From a bacterium (lineage in GTDB: Bacteria; Myxococcota_A; Bradymonadia; UBA7976; UBA1532): a DNA stretch of 64,000 nt. The stretch is taken from the NCBI GenBank assembly GCA_030426085.1, contig JAUHYW010000004.1, forward strand, positions 186,001-250,000, read 5' to 3'. Below the pieces are notes generated by a model that saw only the letters and a list, made by a program, of their open reading frames with translations, made no database searches and was not told the DNA's origin. This document shows, one piece after another, positions 26,020 through 34,043 of this stretch. The first letter of the stretch is position 1; the number at the start of each line of letters is the position of its first letter. Both the position numbers and the translations under genes were made by a program.

Positions 26020-26141
26020 CGCATCGCCCGTCCGCCGGGCGCGGCCTCCAGCCGCCGACCGGCAACCCCCCATTGCCTTTGCCCACCCGTCCGGAGTGAA
26101 CTGGAGTCGGCGCACCGTGCGTCGAAAGGCCCCCGAGGCCC

Positions 26142-27917
26142 ATGGAGCACCTGCACGATACCGGACGCCTGCGGCGGCGGCCGGCGGTCCACCCCGAGCG
26201 GCGGACCCTGCCGCCGGCCGAGCCGCTCTCGCGGCGCCACGGCTGCTCCATCGCCGCGCTGCGGGCGCTGGCCCGCGACCGACCCCAGGCCTTGATGCAC
26301 GTCTTCGTCGACCCCGCCGGGCATTACGAGATCTGGCGGGCGGCGCGTCTGGTGCAGCGCATCGCCCACTTCGCCGGCGCCCTGGCCCGGGACGGCGTAG
26401 GGCCCGGTGACCGGCTGGTCCTGGGCATCGCCGAGCCCCTCGATCTGGTCACCGCGTGGCACGCCTGCGCCTGGCTCGGCGCGGCCCCGGTGGTCTACGG
26501 CCGCCCGCTGGGCCGTCGGCGTGACGGGCACTGGCGGCGGGAGATGGTCGACGTGCTCGTCGACCTCGACCCCCGGGTGGTGCTGGTCGACGACGACTTC
26601 GCCGAGCGGGCCACCGAGCATCTCCAGATCACCCGCGCGATCTGGCGCCGGATGCGGGCGGTCGAGGCGGCGATCGCGGCCGGGGTCGACGTGCCCCCGC
26701 CCGTCACGCCCCGGACCGACGAGACCGCCTTCTTCGCGCTGACCCAGGGCAGCACCACCGGCGCGCCCCGCCCCATCGCCATCGAGCACGGCGCGCTGCT
26801 CGCCCGGCTCGACGAGCTGGTGGCCCACTGCGCCGGCCGGGCGACCGATCTGGTCTGCTCGTGGCTGCCGCTCAACCCCCGCAACGGCCTGCTCTCGGCG
26901 GTGCTCGTGCCCGCGCTCTACGGGGTGCCCTCGGTGCTCGTCGACCCCATCGCCTTCATGTTCGAGCCGGCGATCTGGCCGTGGGCGATGCACGCGTTCC
27001 GGGGCAGCATCACCACCGCGCCCGGCCGGGGGTATCACGTCTGCGCCCGGGCGGTGCACGACGCCGATCTGGCCGACCTCGACCTGGGCGACTGGCGGCT
27101 GGCGCTGGTCGGCGGCGAGATGACCCACCCCGAGCACCTCGACAGCTTCGAGTCCCGGTTCGCCCCGCTCGGGTTCCGTCGGCGGGCCTTCACCGCGGCT
27201 TACGGCGGTGCCGAGTCGATGGGCATGGCCACTTGCGGCGCCCTCGGCGACCCGCCGCGGGTCGACGTCATCGACGCCGACCGCCTCTCGACGGCTGGTT
27301 TGGCCACGCCCGACGGGCTCGAGCCGACCTCGATGATGGGCGTCGGCCGGTGCATGCCCGGCCTCGAAGCGCGCATCGTCGACGCCGCCGGGCGCCCGGT
27401 CGGTGAGCGGGCGCTGGGGGCGCTCGAGCTGCGGGGCGCCGGGCTGGGTCGAGCGATCGGCGCCGGGGCGCCCGAGTCGGGCGGCTGGCTGGCGACGGGG
27501 GACGTCGGCTATCGGGTGGATGACGAGCTGATCGTCTGTGGGCGGAGCACCGACCTGCTGCGCATCGACGGGCGCCGCTGCCCGGCGGTGGTCGCCGAGC
27601 GGGCGCTCGATCGCCTCACCGACATCCGCTGGGGCTGCGTCGTGATCGATCAGGCTCCACCCGGCGCCGAGCGCTCCTCGCCGGTCGTCGTCTTCGAGCA
27701 TACGAGCTGCGATCGGGACACCCTCGACGCGCTGGTGCGGGACGTCGAGGCGATCTTCGCCGAGGTGGTCGGCCACCCCCCGGATCGGGTCGTGCCGGTG
27801 CGCCAGCAGGGCCTGCCCCGGGCGCCCAACGGCCAGCTCCGCCGAGCGCGGGTGCTGGCGATGCTCAAGGCCGGCGCGCTGGCCCCGCCGCTGCCCGGCT
27901 TGCGCCTCCTGCGCTGA
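26142..27917 (+). CDS. FAAL-like adenylate-forming enzyme, A10 lysine replaced
   Basis: A 591-residue ANL-superfamily protein closest in layout to fatty-acyl-AMP ligases: motif A3 LTQGSTTGAPRP, then SWLPLNPRNGLLSAVL, the FAAL-type AFRGSITTAPGRGYHVCAR, GGEMTHPEHLDSF, AAYGGAESMGMA (A5) and GWLATGDVGY (A7). FAALs activate fatty acids as acyl-AMP for transfer to acyl carrier proteins. Two residues are off: the usual His of the PLYHDMGL block is Pro, and the A10 lysine is Gln (Q565, PRAPNGQLRR). No acyl carrier protein or polyketide synthase is nearby. So true ligase activity is doubtful. Confidence 0.82.
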   Translation: MEHLHDTGRLRRRPAVHPERRTLPPAEPLSRRHGCSIAALRALARDRPQALMHVFVDPAGHYEIWRAARLVQRIAHFAGALARDGVGPGDRLVLGIAEPLDLVTAWHACAWLGAAPVVYGRPLGRRRDGHWRREMVDVLVDLDPRVVLVDDDFAERATEHLQITRAIWRRMRAVEAAIAAGVDVPPPVTPRTDETAFFALTQGSTTGAPRPIAIEHGALLARLDELVAHCAGRATDLVCSWLPLNPRNGLLSAVLVPALYGVPSVLVDPIAFMFEPAIWPWAMHAFRGSITTAPGRGYHVCARAVHDADLADLDLGDWRLALVGGEMTHPEHLDSFESRFAPLGFRRRAFTAAYGGAESMGMATCGALGDPPRVDVIDADRLSTAGLATPDGLEPTSMMGVGRCMPGLEARIVDAAGRPVGERALGALELRGAGLGRAIGAGAPESGGWLATGDVGYRVDDELIVCGRSTDLLRIDGRRCPAVVAERALDRLTDIRWGCVVIDQAPPGAERSSPVVVFEHTSCDRDTLDALVRDVEAIFAEVVGHPPDRVVPVRQQGLPRAPNGQLRRARVLAMLKAGALAPPLPGLRLLR

Positions 27918-27961
27918 CCGCGGCGCTTGAAACCAGGGCCCGGTCGTGGTCCAACCGGGCC

Positions 27962-28480
27962 ATGACCACCTCCGACGACCGCAGCCGGACCGAGCGCCGC
28001 CGCGCCGAGCGGGCGCTGCTCGACGAGCGCAAGGCCCTGCTCGACGCCCTCGCCGGGCTGCCCCCCGAGGCGCGCGCCGCGATCCCCGGCCCGCCCGACC
28101 TGCGCGCAGCGATCGAGCAGATCACCGACATGAAGGCCGACTCGGCCCGCCGACGCATCATCCGCCACTTCGCCCGCCGCACACCCGAGGCGGCCTGGCC
28201 CGACCTGCGGGACGCGCTCGCGACGCTGAAGGGGCTGCCTCCGGAGGCGGTCGTCACCGTCGAGGACGAGCAGGCCGCCGACTGGGCCGGGCGCCTGATC
28301 GAAGACGGAGACGCGGCGCTGGCCGGGTTCCTCGACCGCTTCCGGGCGGTCGATCGCAACCATGTGCGCCGCTTGCAGCGCAACGCCCGCAACCGTGAGG
28401 GATCGGCGGCCGCCCGGGCCCGGGCGGCGCTCGAAGAGGCGATCAAGGAGGCCCTGCTCGCCGAGGAGGGCGACGGGTGA
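27962..28480 (+). CDS. darP: DarP/YjgA-like (DUF615) ribosome-assembly protein
   Basis: A 172-residue charged, all-helical protein. It has the DUF615 pattern: an N-terminal basic helix, LLDALAGLPPEARAAI, DLRAAIEQITDMKADSARRRIIRHFAR and a C-terminal helical pair with DRFRAVDRNHVRRLQRNAR. In E. coli this protein (YjgA, renamed DarP) helps late 50S subunit assembly and binds 23S rRNA. Shares orientation with the adenylating gene 44 bases upstream. The match is by pattern, not alignment. Confidence 0.8.
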   Translation: MTTSDDRSRTERRRAERALLDERKALLDALAGLPPEARAAIPGPPDLRAAIEQITDMKADSARRRIIRHFARRTPEAAWPDLRDALATLKGLPPEAVVTVEDEQAADWAGRLIEDGDAALAGFLDRFRAVDRNHVRRLQRNARNREGSAAARARAALEEAIKEALLAEEGDG

Positions 28481-28498
28481 GCGCCCGTCGACCGGCGT

Positions 28499-28981
28499 TC
28501 ACCCGCCGGCTTTCATCTGTCCGGCGAGATAGTTCTGCAGGCCGACCTGCTCGATGAGGCCGAGCTGGGTCTCGAGCCAGTCGATGTGCTCCTCCTCGCT
28601 GACGAGGATCTTCTCGAGCAGGACCCGAGTGCCGTGGTCGTCCTGCTCGGTGACCATCTCGATCGCCCGCCGCAGCCGGGGCACCGCCTGGTACTCCATC
28701 TGCAGGTCGAGTTCGAACTGCTCCTTGACCGTCTCGCCGATGGTGACCTTGCCCAACCGCTGCACGTTGGGCACGCCGTTGAGGAAGAGGATGCGCTCGA
28801 TGAGCCACTCGGCGTGGCGCATCTCGTCGATGGACTCCTCGCGCACGTAGGCGTGCAGCGCGTCGAGACCCCAGTCCCCGCACATCTTGGCGTGCAGGAA
28901 GTACTGGTTCACCGCGGTCAACTCGCCGGTGAGGATCTCGTTGAGGACGTTGATTGTGGCTTTGTCGGGCTTGCGGTCCAC
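28499..28981 (-). CDS. bfr: Bacterioferritin
   Basis: A 160-residue ferritin-fold protein of normal Bfr length. Di-iron ligands are in place: E20, E53 and H56, then E and EEEH in [13 protein letters not shown], with Y27 nearby. The heme-binding methionine M54 ([11 protein letters not shown]) identifies it as Bfr rather than plain ferritin. It forms a 24-mer that oxidises and stores iron. GTG start at 28981 has GGAGG upstream. It is encoded 40 bases after its ferredoxin, on the same strand, so iron storage and release are co-expressed. Confidence 0.95.
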   Translation of the reverse strand: MDRKPDKATINVLNEILTGELTAVNQYFLHAKMCGDWGLDALHAYVREESIDEMRHAEWLIERILFLNGVPNVQRLGKVTIGETVKEQFELDLQMEYQAVPRLRRAIEMVTEQDDHGTRVLLEKILVSEEEHIDWLETQLGLIEQVGLQNYLAGQMKAGG

Positions 28982-29021
28982 GGGGCCTCCTCGAAGGCGC
29001 CCGCCGATCCCGCCGGGCGCG

Positions 29022-29207
29022 TCAGCTTGTGGGGGTGCGGGTCGTCGACCGATGCTCGCGCAGCATGCGCCGCAGCTCGGGTCGGCACTGTCCACAGTCT
29101 CCACCGGCGCCGCAGCTTCGCTTCAGCGCCGCCAGATCGACCGCACCCCGTCGCGCGGCGTCGCGCACGTCGCGGTCGGTCACCCCTTCGCATATACAGA
29201 TGATCAT
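29022..29207 (-). CDS. bfd: Bacterioferritin-associated ferredoxin
   Basis: A 61-residue [2Fe-2S] protein of the BFD family. The four cysteines follow the family spacing: CIC near the start (C4, C6) and [10 protein letters not shown] near residue 40. Bfd docks on bacterioferritin and feeds electrons to its heme so that stored Fe(III) leaves as Fe(II). ATG at 29207 gives the exact family N-terminus (MIICICEGV); a longer in-frame start exists but adds non-homologous residues. It lies directly upstream of bfr. Confidence 0.93.
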   Translation of the reverse strand: MIICICEGVTDRDVRDAARRGAVDLAALKRSCGAGGDCGQCRPELRRMLREHRSTTRTPTS

Positions 29208-29251
29208 CGCAACGTGCTCCGTCGCGTCCATCCCCTGGACCGTATTCAAGA

Positions 29252-29280
29252 AAATATCGGCAATCGACATTCGGTTTCAA
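29252..29280 (-). promoter_or_regulatory. Candidate promoter of bfd-bfr
   Basis: Minus strand TTGAAA (29280-29275), 17-base spacer, ATATTT (29257-29252), 45 bases before the bfd ATG. The area is clearly AT-rich against its surroundings, as expected for an iron-responsive control region, but I do not see a convincing Fur box. Confidence 0.4.
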
Positions 29281-29381
29281 TTGATTACCGAGAAAAACCG
29301 ATCCCGGGCATCCGTCGGGCGGCGGCGCGCGGCGCGCGGACGTGATATGAGAGCGGACCCACGACGCGGAGGCACGGCCGG

Positions 29382-30035
29382 ATGGCGGCGGAGCAACTCC
29401 AGGATCTCTTCATCGGCATCGCCGGTCTCATCGGAGCCGGCAAGACGACGCTGGCGACCTCGCTCGGCGCCCACCTCGAGCTGCCGGTCTACTTCGAGCC
29501 GGTGCAGGACAACGAATACCTGGCCGACTTCTACCGCGATCCGAAGAGCTACGCCTTCGCCACCCAGATCTACCTGCTCAACCGCCGCTTTCAGCAGCAT
29601 CAGGAGATCATCTGGCGCGGCGGGGGCGGGGTGCAGGATCGCACGATCTACGAGGACGCGGTGTTCGCCAAGACCCTGGTGACCCAGGGGCTGCTCGAAG
29701 AGCGCGACTACCGGACCTACCTCGACCTGTTCCGGCACATGAGCAACTTCATGTGCCGGCCCAACCTGATCGTCTACCTCGACCTCAGCCCGGCGTCGTC
29801 GATGGCCCGCATCCAGCAGCGGTCGCGGGACGTGGAGTCGGGCATCAGCATGGAGTACCTCGCCGCGCTGCACGCCGAGTACGAGCGCTTCATCCACGAC
29901 ATCGCCCGCACGGTGCCGGTGATCCGGGTCTCGTGGGAGGAGTACCGCGACGTGGAGGAGATGGCGGGGGTGATCGAGCGGGAGTATCTGCACGGCAGCT
30001 TCCTGCGCACGGTGCAGTGGACCCCGACCGGCTGA
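29382..30035 (+). CDS. Deoxynucleoside kinase
   Basis: A 217-residue P-loop kinase of the dNK/dGK family: GIAGLIGAGKTT (P-loop residues 15-22), EPVQDNEYLADFYRDP, the DRTIYEDAVFAK block equivalent to the DRS substrate motif, IVYLDLSPASSMARIQQRSRDVE (lid) and a C-terminal helix. It phosphorylates deoxynucleosides for nucleotide salvage in the cytoplasm. Which base it prefers cannot be read. Faces the bfd promoter, with which it shares an AT-rich 174-base spacer, and meets the TPR paralogue tail to tail. Confidence 0.9.
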   Translation: MAAEQLQDLFIGIAGLIGAGKTTLATSLGAHLELPVYFEPVQDNEYLADFYRDPKSYAFATQIYLLNRRFQQHQEIIWRGGGGVQDRTIYEDAVFAKTLVTQGLLEERDYRTYLDLFRHMSNFMCRPNLIVYLDLSPASSMARIQQRSRDVESGISMEYLAALHAEYERFIHDIARTVPVIRVSWEEYRDVEEMAGVIEREYLHGSFLRTVQWTPTG

Positions 30036-30053
30036 GGCCGATGAGCCCGCCCG

Positions 30054-31031
30054 TCAGAAGCGACCGATGAGCCCGACCCCGCCCGGCAGCGGCACGAGCG
30101 CCGCCTCGGTCTTCGCCTCGCCGTCGAAGACGCCGTACTCGAGCGCCAGCATCGCGCCCCCGCCGACCAGGGCGGCGGCGCCCAGGCCCCACAGCACGTA
30201 GGCCGCGGTGCCCGCGCTGTCGTAGCGCTCGGTGGCCTCGTCCTTGTCGGCCACCAGCGCCCGCTGCTCGTCGGAGTCGGACGTCCCCCGCAGCGACGCC
30301 ACCGCGGCGTCCCGGTCGTCGGAGGCGGCGAGCGCCTCGGCGTAGAAGACACCCCCCAGCGCGCCGAACAGCGCGCCGGCGCCGAGGGTCGACCAGCCGG
30401 CGATGCCCAGGGCGCTCATGCCCTCCGGCGGCGGCGGCGGCGCCTCGACCTCTCCGAAGGCCAGCTCGACGTACTCCCCGGTCGACAGCCCGAGGTTGCG
30501 GGTCCACGGCTTGCCGTTGGCCGGGGTCACCCGCAGCACCCGCTTGCCCGGCTCGGCCCGGACGAGGCCATCCTCGAGCTCGGCCGGCTGGCCGTCGATG
30601 GTGATCTGCGAGTTGAGAGGCAGGCCGACGATGCGGATGCGGGCCCGGCGAGCGGCGGCGATGGTCTTCTCCATCACCCGGATGCGCCGCTGAACCTCGC
30701 CCCGATCCTCGGCCTGGGGGCCGATGCGCTTGAGGTAGGACTGGTAGTGCACGATCGCCTTCTCGGGATCGCCCATCTCCTCGGCGGCGCGGGCCATGTT
30801 GTAGAGCAGGATCGGCACCGGATCGAGGTTGTAGGCCGCCTGGAACTGCTCGGCGGCCGAGCGGTAGTCCTTGGCCTTGAAGAAGGCCCGCCCCTGCTCG
30901 AAGTAGACCGCCGCCTGCTCCTGAGCGGTGAGCTGCTTCTCGGCCGGCGCCGCGTCGGCCGGCACCTGGGCCGCGGCCGGGCCGGCCGCGAGGGCCATCG
31001 TGAGCAGGCCATGGGGGAGTCGACGCATCAC
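30054..31031 (-). CDS. Secreted TPR/PEGA-like protein with membrane hairpin (paralogue B)
   Basis: A 325-residue protein: signal peptide (ALAAGPAAAQ), TPR helices at about residues 40-130 (AVYFEQGRAFFKAKDYRSAA, LLYNMARAAEEMGD), a PEGA-like beta segment (RIVGLPLNSQITIDGQPAEL), a short polyproline, and two C-terminal helices (GWSTLGAGALFGALGGVFYAE and YVLWGLGAAALVGGGAML). Its GWxTLGAG helix and TPR wording mirror the protein at 25267-26019. Here a PEGA-like domain is added. The start uses the first of two ATG codons. Convergent with the nucleoside kinase; upstream gene is on the same strand 157 bases away. Confidence 0.82.
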   Translation of the reverse strand: MMRRLPHGLLTMALAAGPAAAQVPADAAPAEKQLTAQEQAAVYFEQGRAFFKAKDYRSAAEQFQAAYNLDPVPILLYNMARAAEEMGDPEKAIVHYQSYLKRIGPQAEDRGEVQRRIRVMEKTIAAARRARIRIVGLPLNSQITIDGQPAELEDGLVRAEPGKRVLRVTPANGKPWTRNLGLSTGEYVELAFGEVEAPPPPPEGMSALGIAGWSTLGAGALFGALGGVFYAEALAASDDRDAAVASLRGTSDSDEQRALVADKDEATERYDSAGTAAYVLWGLGAAALVGGGAMLALEYGVFDGEAKTEAALVPLPGGVGLIGRF

Positions 31032-31188
31032 GCGGCATCCTCCGGCGCCGGGCGCCCGCTGTCAAGATGGCGGGTCGTGGGCCGGCTCGGCTCGCCGTCG
31101 GCCTCGCTGCCCGGCCAATGGCCCGCGAGCGCCGGTTCTCCGGGGTCCCGGCCGACCCCCGAACGACGGCGCCGACCCCGCCGCCCCA

Positions 31189-33468
31189 CTAACGGATTCG
31201 ATCGGGGGCTGTCGGTGGGTCGAGCTCCTCAGCGCCCCGGATCAGGGCGCTGAGGGCGTGCTGGGTGAAGTCGATGCGCACCTCCTGCTCGACGAGCGAG
31301 CGGCGGATGCCGCCCGCAGCCGCCGCGGGGTCGGGCATCATCCAGGCGTTGTCCGGCCGGATGCGCTCCCGGGACAGCGCGTCGAGCGCGCCGGCGATCT
31401 GGGCGTCGAGGGTGTCGAGGGCCCCGTCGCCGAGGCCGTGCTGCCGGGCGAGGGCCCGGGTGGAGACGATCGCCTCGCTGAACCCGGCCGCGCCCGGCGC
31501 CTGGGGCACCATCAGCCCGCTGAAGCCGTAGTGCCCGGCGAAGTCGGCGTTGTCCCAGCCCTCGGGCTCGTATTGCAGCCGGCGCACGAACTCGGCGTAG
31601 CCCATGCAGAAGTCGAGGTACTGGGACTTGCGCAGCCGGGGGTAGGCCTCCTCGGCGGCGATGCAGGTCCAGTGGTCGGCCCCGTAGATGAACCACCCCA
31701 GGAAGTAGCCGGCGTACTTGGGGCCGGTCAGGTAGTCCAGGGCCCGCTCGGCGGCCTCGAGATCGCGGGCGTCGCCGAGCACCTCGTGGGCCATGACGAG
31801 CGCCAGCGCGGCCTCTTCGCTGTAGAACATGCTGCGCTTGTAGATGTTGGGCACCGCGGTGGGCACGTGGAAGTCGTGGTAGAAGTCGCCGTTCGGCTTC
31901 TGCATCGACCGGATCCAGGCCGCGAGCCGGCGGGCGGTGTCGGCGTAGCGGGCGTCGTCGGTGCGCCGCTGATACTCGAGCATGCCCACCAGGGTCAGCG
32001 CGCTCGAGCCGAGGTCGGCGAAGTCGCCCCGGGCCTTGGGCACGCAGGTCCGGCTGGGGTCGCCGCACTCGGCGGGCATGGCCTCGATCAGCCAGCTCAT
32101 CGCCTTCTCGGCGCCGGCCCGGAACCGGGCCTCACCGGTCAGCCCGTACAGCAGCGCCAGGGCGTACACCGTGCCCGCGTGGCGGGGCACGCTGTACGCG
32201 TCGCCCTTGGGGTGGTGGTCGGTCAGCGGGAAGTACTGGTAGTGGAACCGGTTGTCGGGTCGGATCTGGCGCAGCACGAAGTCGCCCCCGTCGACCGCCG
32301 CCCGGCGCCAGGCGTCGGGGCCGGTGTCGACCGGCGGCACATTGCCCCGCACGGCGGGCAGGACCTCCACCCGGTCGGCGGCCTCGATCCAGCCCTCGGT
32401 CCGGATGCGCTCGAGATCACCGCTGCGGCCCAGGCGCCCCAGCACGCTCCCGGCGTCCAGGCCCAGCCGCAGCTCGCGGATGCCGGGCACGAGCGGGGCG
32501 AGGCCGAAGCGCTGACCCTTGACGAGGTCGTCGGGCAGCAGGGTCCGCCGGCTCTCACCGCTCACCCGGCGCAGGCCGTCGAGGCCGGGGTTGACCGACA
32601 GGGCGACGATCGGGCCGAAGTCGGAGAGCACCGGGGCGGCGCCGACGACCCGATCGATCTTGATGCGCCCGCCGATGCCCGCCCGGCCGACGACCGCCGG
32701 GTGAGCCGCCATCGCGTCGGCGGCCCGGGCGACGGCGGCGGCGAGGTCGTCGCCCTCGCCGGTGACCCGGGCCCGGACCCGGCCGTCGACCCACAGGGTC
32801 GCGTAGAGCGGGCCGGGGCCCACTTCGAGGCCCTCCAGCGCGTCGAGCGGGGGGCGGGTGCTGCCGTCGAGCGCCGCCCGCACACAGCCGATGGCCTGCT
32901 GCCGCCCCACGCTCGAGACCGGGTCGAGGGGGTCGATGTCGTGCCGGACGTGCAGGGCGAGGCCCACGAGCAGAGGCAGCGCCGAGAGGCCCATCACCGC
33001 CTTCAGCCAGCCGCGGCCGCCGGCCATCTCCTCCCGGACGCGGGCCCGCAGCAGGCCGTAGAGCTTGAGCGCGGGGTAGAGCCCCAGCGCCTGCACCGCG
33101 ACGCTGGCGAAGAGCAGGGCGGCGATGGACGCTCCCCGGCCGAAGTCGCCGAAGATGGCGTGCAGGTAGGCCCACGAGCCGATCAGGGCCGAGACGAGCA
33201 CGACCCCGAGCACGAAGCCGACCAGCCCCCCGAAGACCGAGAGCCGCCAGCCGAGCCGCCAGCCGCGCCACAGGCCGTGGCCCGCGACGAGGTGCAGCGC
33301 CGCGTAGAGCAGCAGGGCGATGTTGATCCCGGGGCTCTTCCACGGGATCAGGGCGATGGCCAGATAGGCGAGCACCAGCCCGCCGATCGCGTCGGCGATG
33401 GCCCACAGCCGCAGGCTGCGGCGGGTGGCGTCGGAGAGATCGGCCGGGCGGGGCGGGGGCGGATTCAT
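31189..33468 (-). CDS. Membrane protein with AMMECR1-like and alpha/alpha-toroid domains
   Basis: A 759-residue protein. Five membrane helices (residues about 18-180), an AMMECR1-like segment of about 150 residues (ATLWVDGRVRAR ... LSVNPGLDGLRRVSGESRRTLLP), then about 380 residues of helix pairs forming what looks like a six-hairpin alpha/alpha toroid (HAGTVYALALLYGLTGEARF, MSWLIEAMPAECG, YSEEAALALVMAHEVLGDA). Such toroids occur in glycosidases, uronyl epimerases and lyases that act on carbohydrates. Acidic and His-rich loops (YYPLTDHHPKG-type) could form a catalytic site. No partner gene indicates a substrate. Confidence 0.8.
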   Translation of the reverse strand: MNPPPPRPADLSDATRRSLRLWAIADAIGGLVLAYLAIALIPWKSPGINIALLLYAALHLVAGHGLWRGWRLGWRLSVFGGLVGFVLGVVLVSALIGSWAYLHAIFGDFGRGASIAALLFASVAVQALGLYPALKLYGLLRARVREEMAGGRGWLKAVMGLSALPLLVGLALHVRHDIDPLDPVSSVGRQQAIGCVRAALDGSTRPPLDALEGLEVGPGPLYATLWVDGRVRARVTGEGDDLAAAVARAADAMAAHPAVVGRAGIGGRIKIDRVVGAAPVLSDFGPIVALSVNPGLDGLRRVSGESRRTLLPDDLVKGQRFGLAPLVPGIRELRLGLDAGSVLGRLGRSGDLERIRTEGWIEAADRVEVLPAVRGNVPPVDTGPDAWRRAAVDGGDFVLRQIRPDNRFHYQYFPLTDHHPKGDAYSVPRHAGTVYALALLYGLTGEARFRAGAEKAMSWLIEAMPAECGDPSRTCVPKARGDFADLGSSALTLVGMLEYQRRTDDARYADTARRLAAWIRSMQKPNGDFYHDFHVPTAVPNIYKRSMFYSEEAALALVMAHEVLGDARDLEAAERALDYLTGPKYAGYFLGWFIYGADHWTCIAAEEAYPRLRKSQYLDFCMGYAEFVRRLQYEPEGWDNADFAGHYGFSGLMVPQAPGAAGFSEAIVSTRALARQHGLGDGALDTLDAQIAGALDALSRERIRPDNAWMMPDPAAAAGGIRRSLVEQEVRIDFTQHALSALIRGAEELDPPTAPDRIR

Positions 33469-33539
33469 CGGCGCTCCGTCGAGGCTTGCCAGGGCGCCGA
33501 GGTTGGCTCAATGTGGGGCCGCTGACAAGCGGAGGGCGC

Positions 33540-33974
33540 ATGAAGGCGCGCATCAAGCTGATCGAGGGGGTCGCCTGGATGGCCGAGGCCGACAGCGGTC
33601 ACGGGCTGGTGATCGACGGGTCACCGGCGATCGGGGGCCGCGACCGGGGGCCCCGGCCGATGGAGCTGGTGCTCCAGGGGCTGTGCGCGTGCAGCGGCAT
33701 GGACGTCGTCAGCATCCTGCGCAAGCAGCGGCAGGACGTGGTCGACGTGGTCATCGAGGCCGAGGCCGAGCGGGCGGCCGAGCCGCCGAAGGTCTTCACC
33801 CGCATCGCGCTGACCTACCGGGTGATCGGGCGCAACCTGCGCCCCAAGGCCGTCGAGCGGGCGGTGCGGCTGTCGGCGGACACCTACTGCTCGGTGTCGA
33901 AGATGCTCTCGGCGACGGTCGAGATCAGCGACCGGATCGAGATCGTCGAGCTGGATCCGCCGACCGCGCAGTGA
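33540..33974 (+). CDS. OsmC/YhfA-family peroxidase-like protein
   Basis: A 144-residue OsmC fold. The two family cysteines are present: C51 in LCACSGMDVVS and a second near residue 118 in DTYCSVSKML. The CSGMDVVSIL wording fits the YhfA branch. OsmC proteins reduce organic hydroperoxides with these cysteines. GGAGGG precedes ATG 33540; the upstream in-frame ATG at 33486 lacks a ribosome site. Confidence 0.92.
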   Translation: MKARIKLIEGVAWMAEADSGHGLVIDGSPAIGGRDRGPRPMELVLQGLCACSGMDVVSILRKQRQDVVDVVIEAEAERAAEPPKVFTRIALTYRVIGRNLRPKAVERAVRLSADTYCSVSKMLSATVEISDRIEIVELDPPTAQ

Positions 33975-34001
33975 GCGATCGGGGGGCGGGCGACGGGTGT
34001 C

Positions 34002-34030
34002 TTGGATCCGGGCGACGACCGGCGTATGTA
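34002..34030 (+). promoter_or_regulatory. Weak promoter candidate before the kinase-SUMF1 gene
   Basis: TTGGAT (34002-34007), 17 bases, TATGTA (34025-34030). If used, transcription would begin just before the GTG at 34044 and favour that start over the ATG at 34083. Confidence 0.25.
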
Positions 34031-34043
34031 GAGAAGTGACCCG

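Noticed and set aside
29208-29381. Fur box in front of bfd
   Set aside because: The spacer is AT-rich but no stretch fits the GATAAT-type inverted repeat well enough.
30928-33525. Long open frame of about 865 codons on the plus strand
   Set aside because: It lies antisense to the membrane/toroid gene; its Gln/Arg/Gly/Pro-heavy translation has no domain. High GC content makes such mirror frames common.
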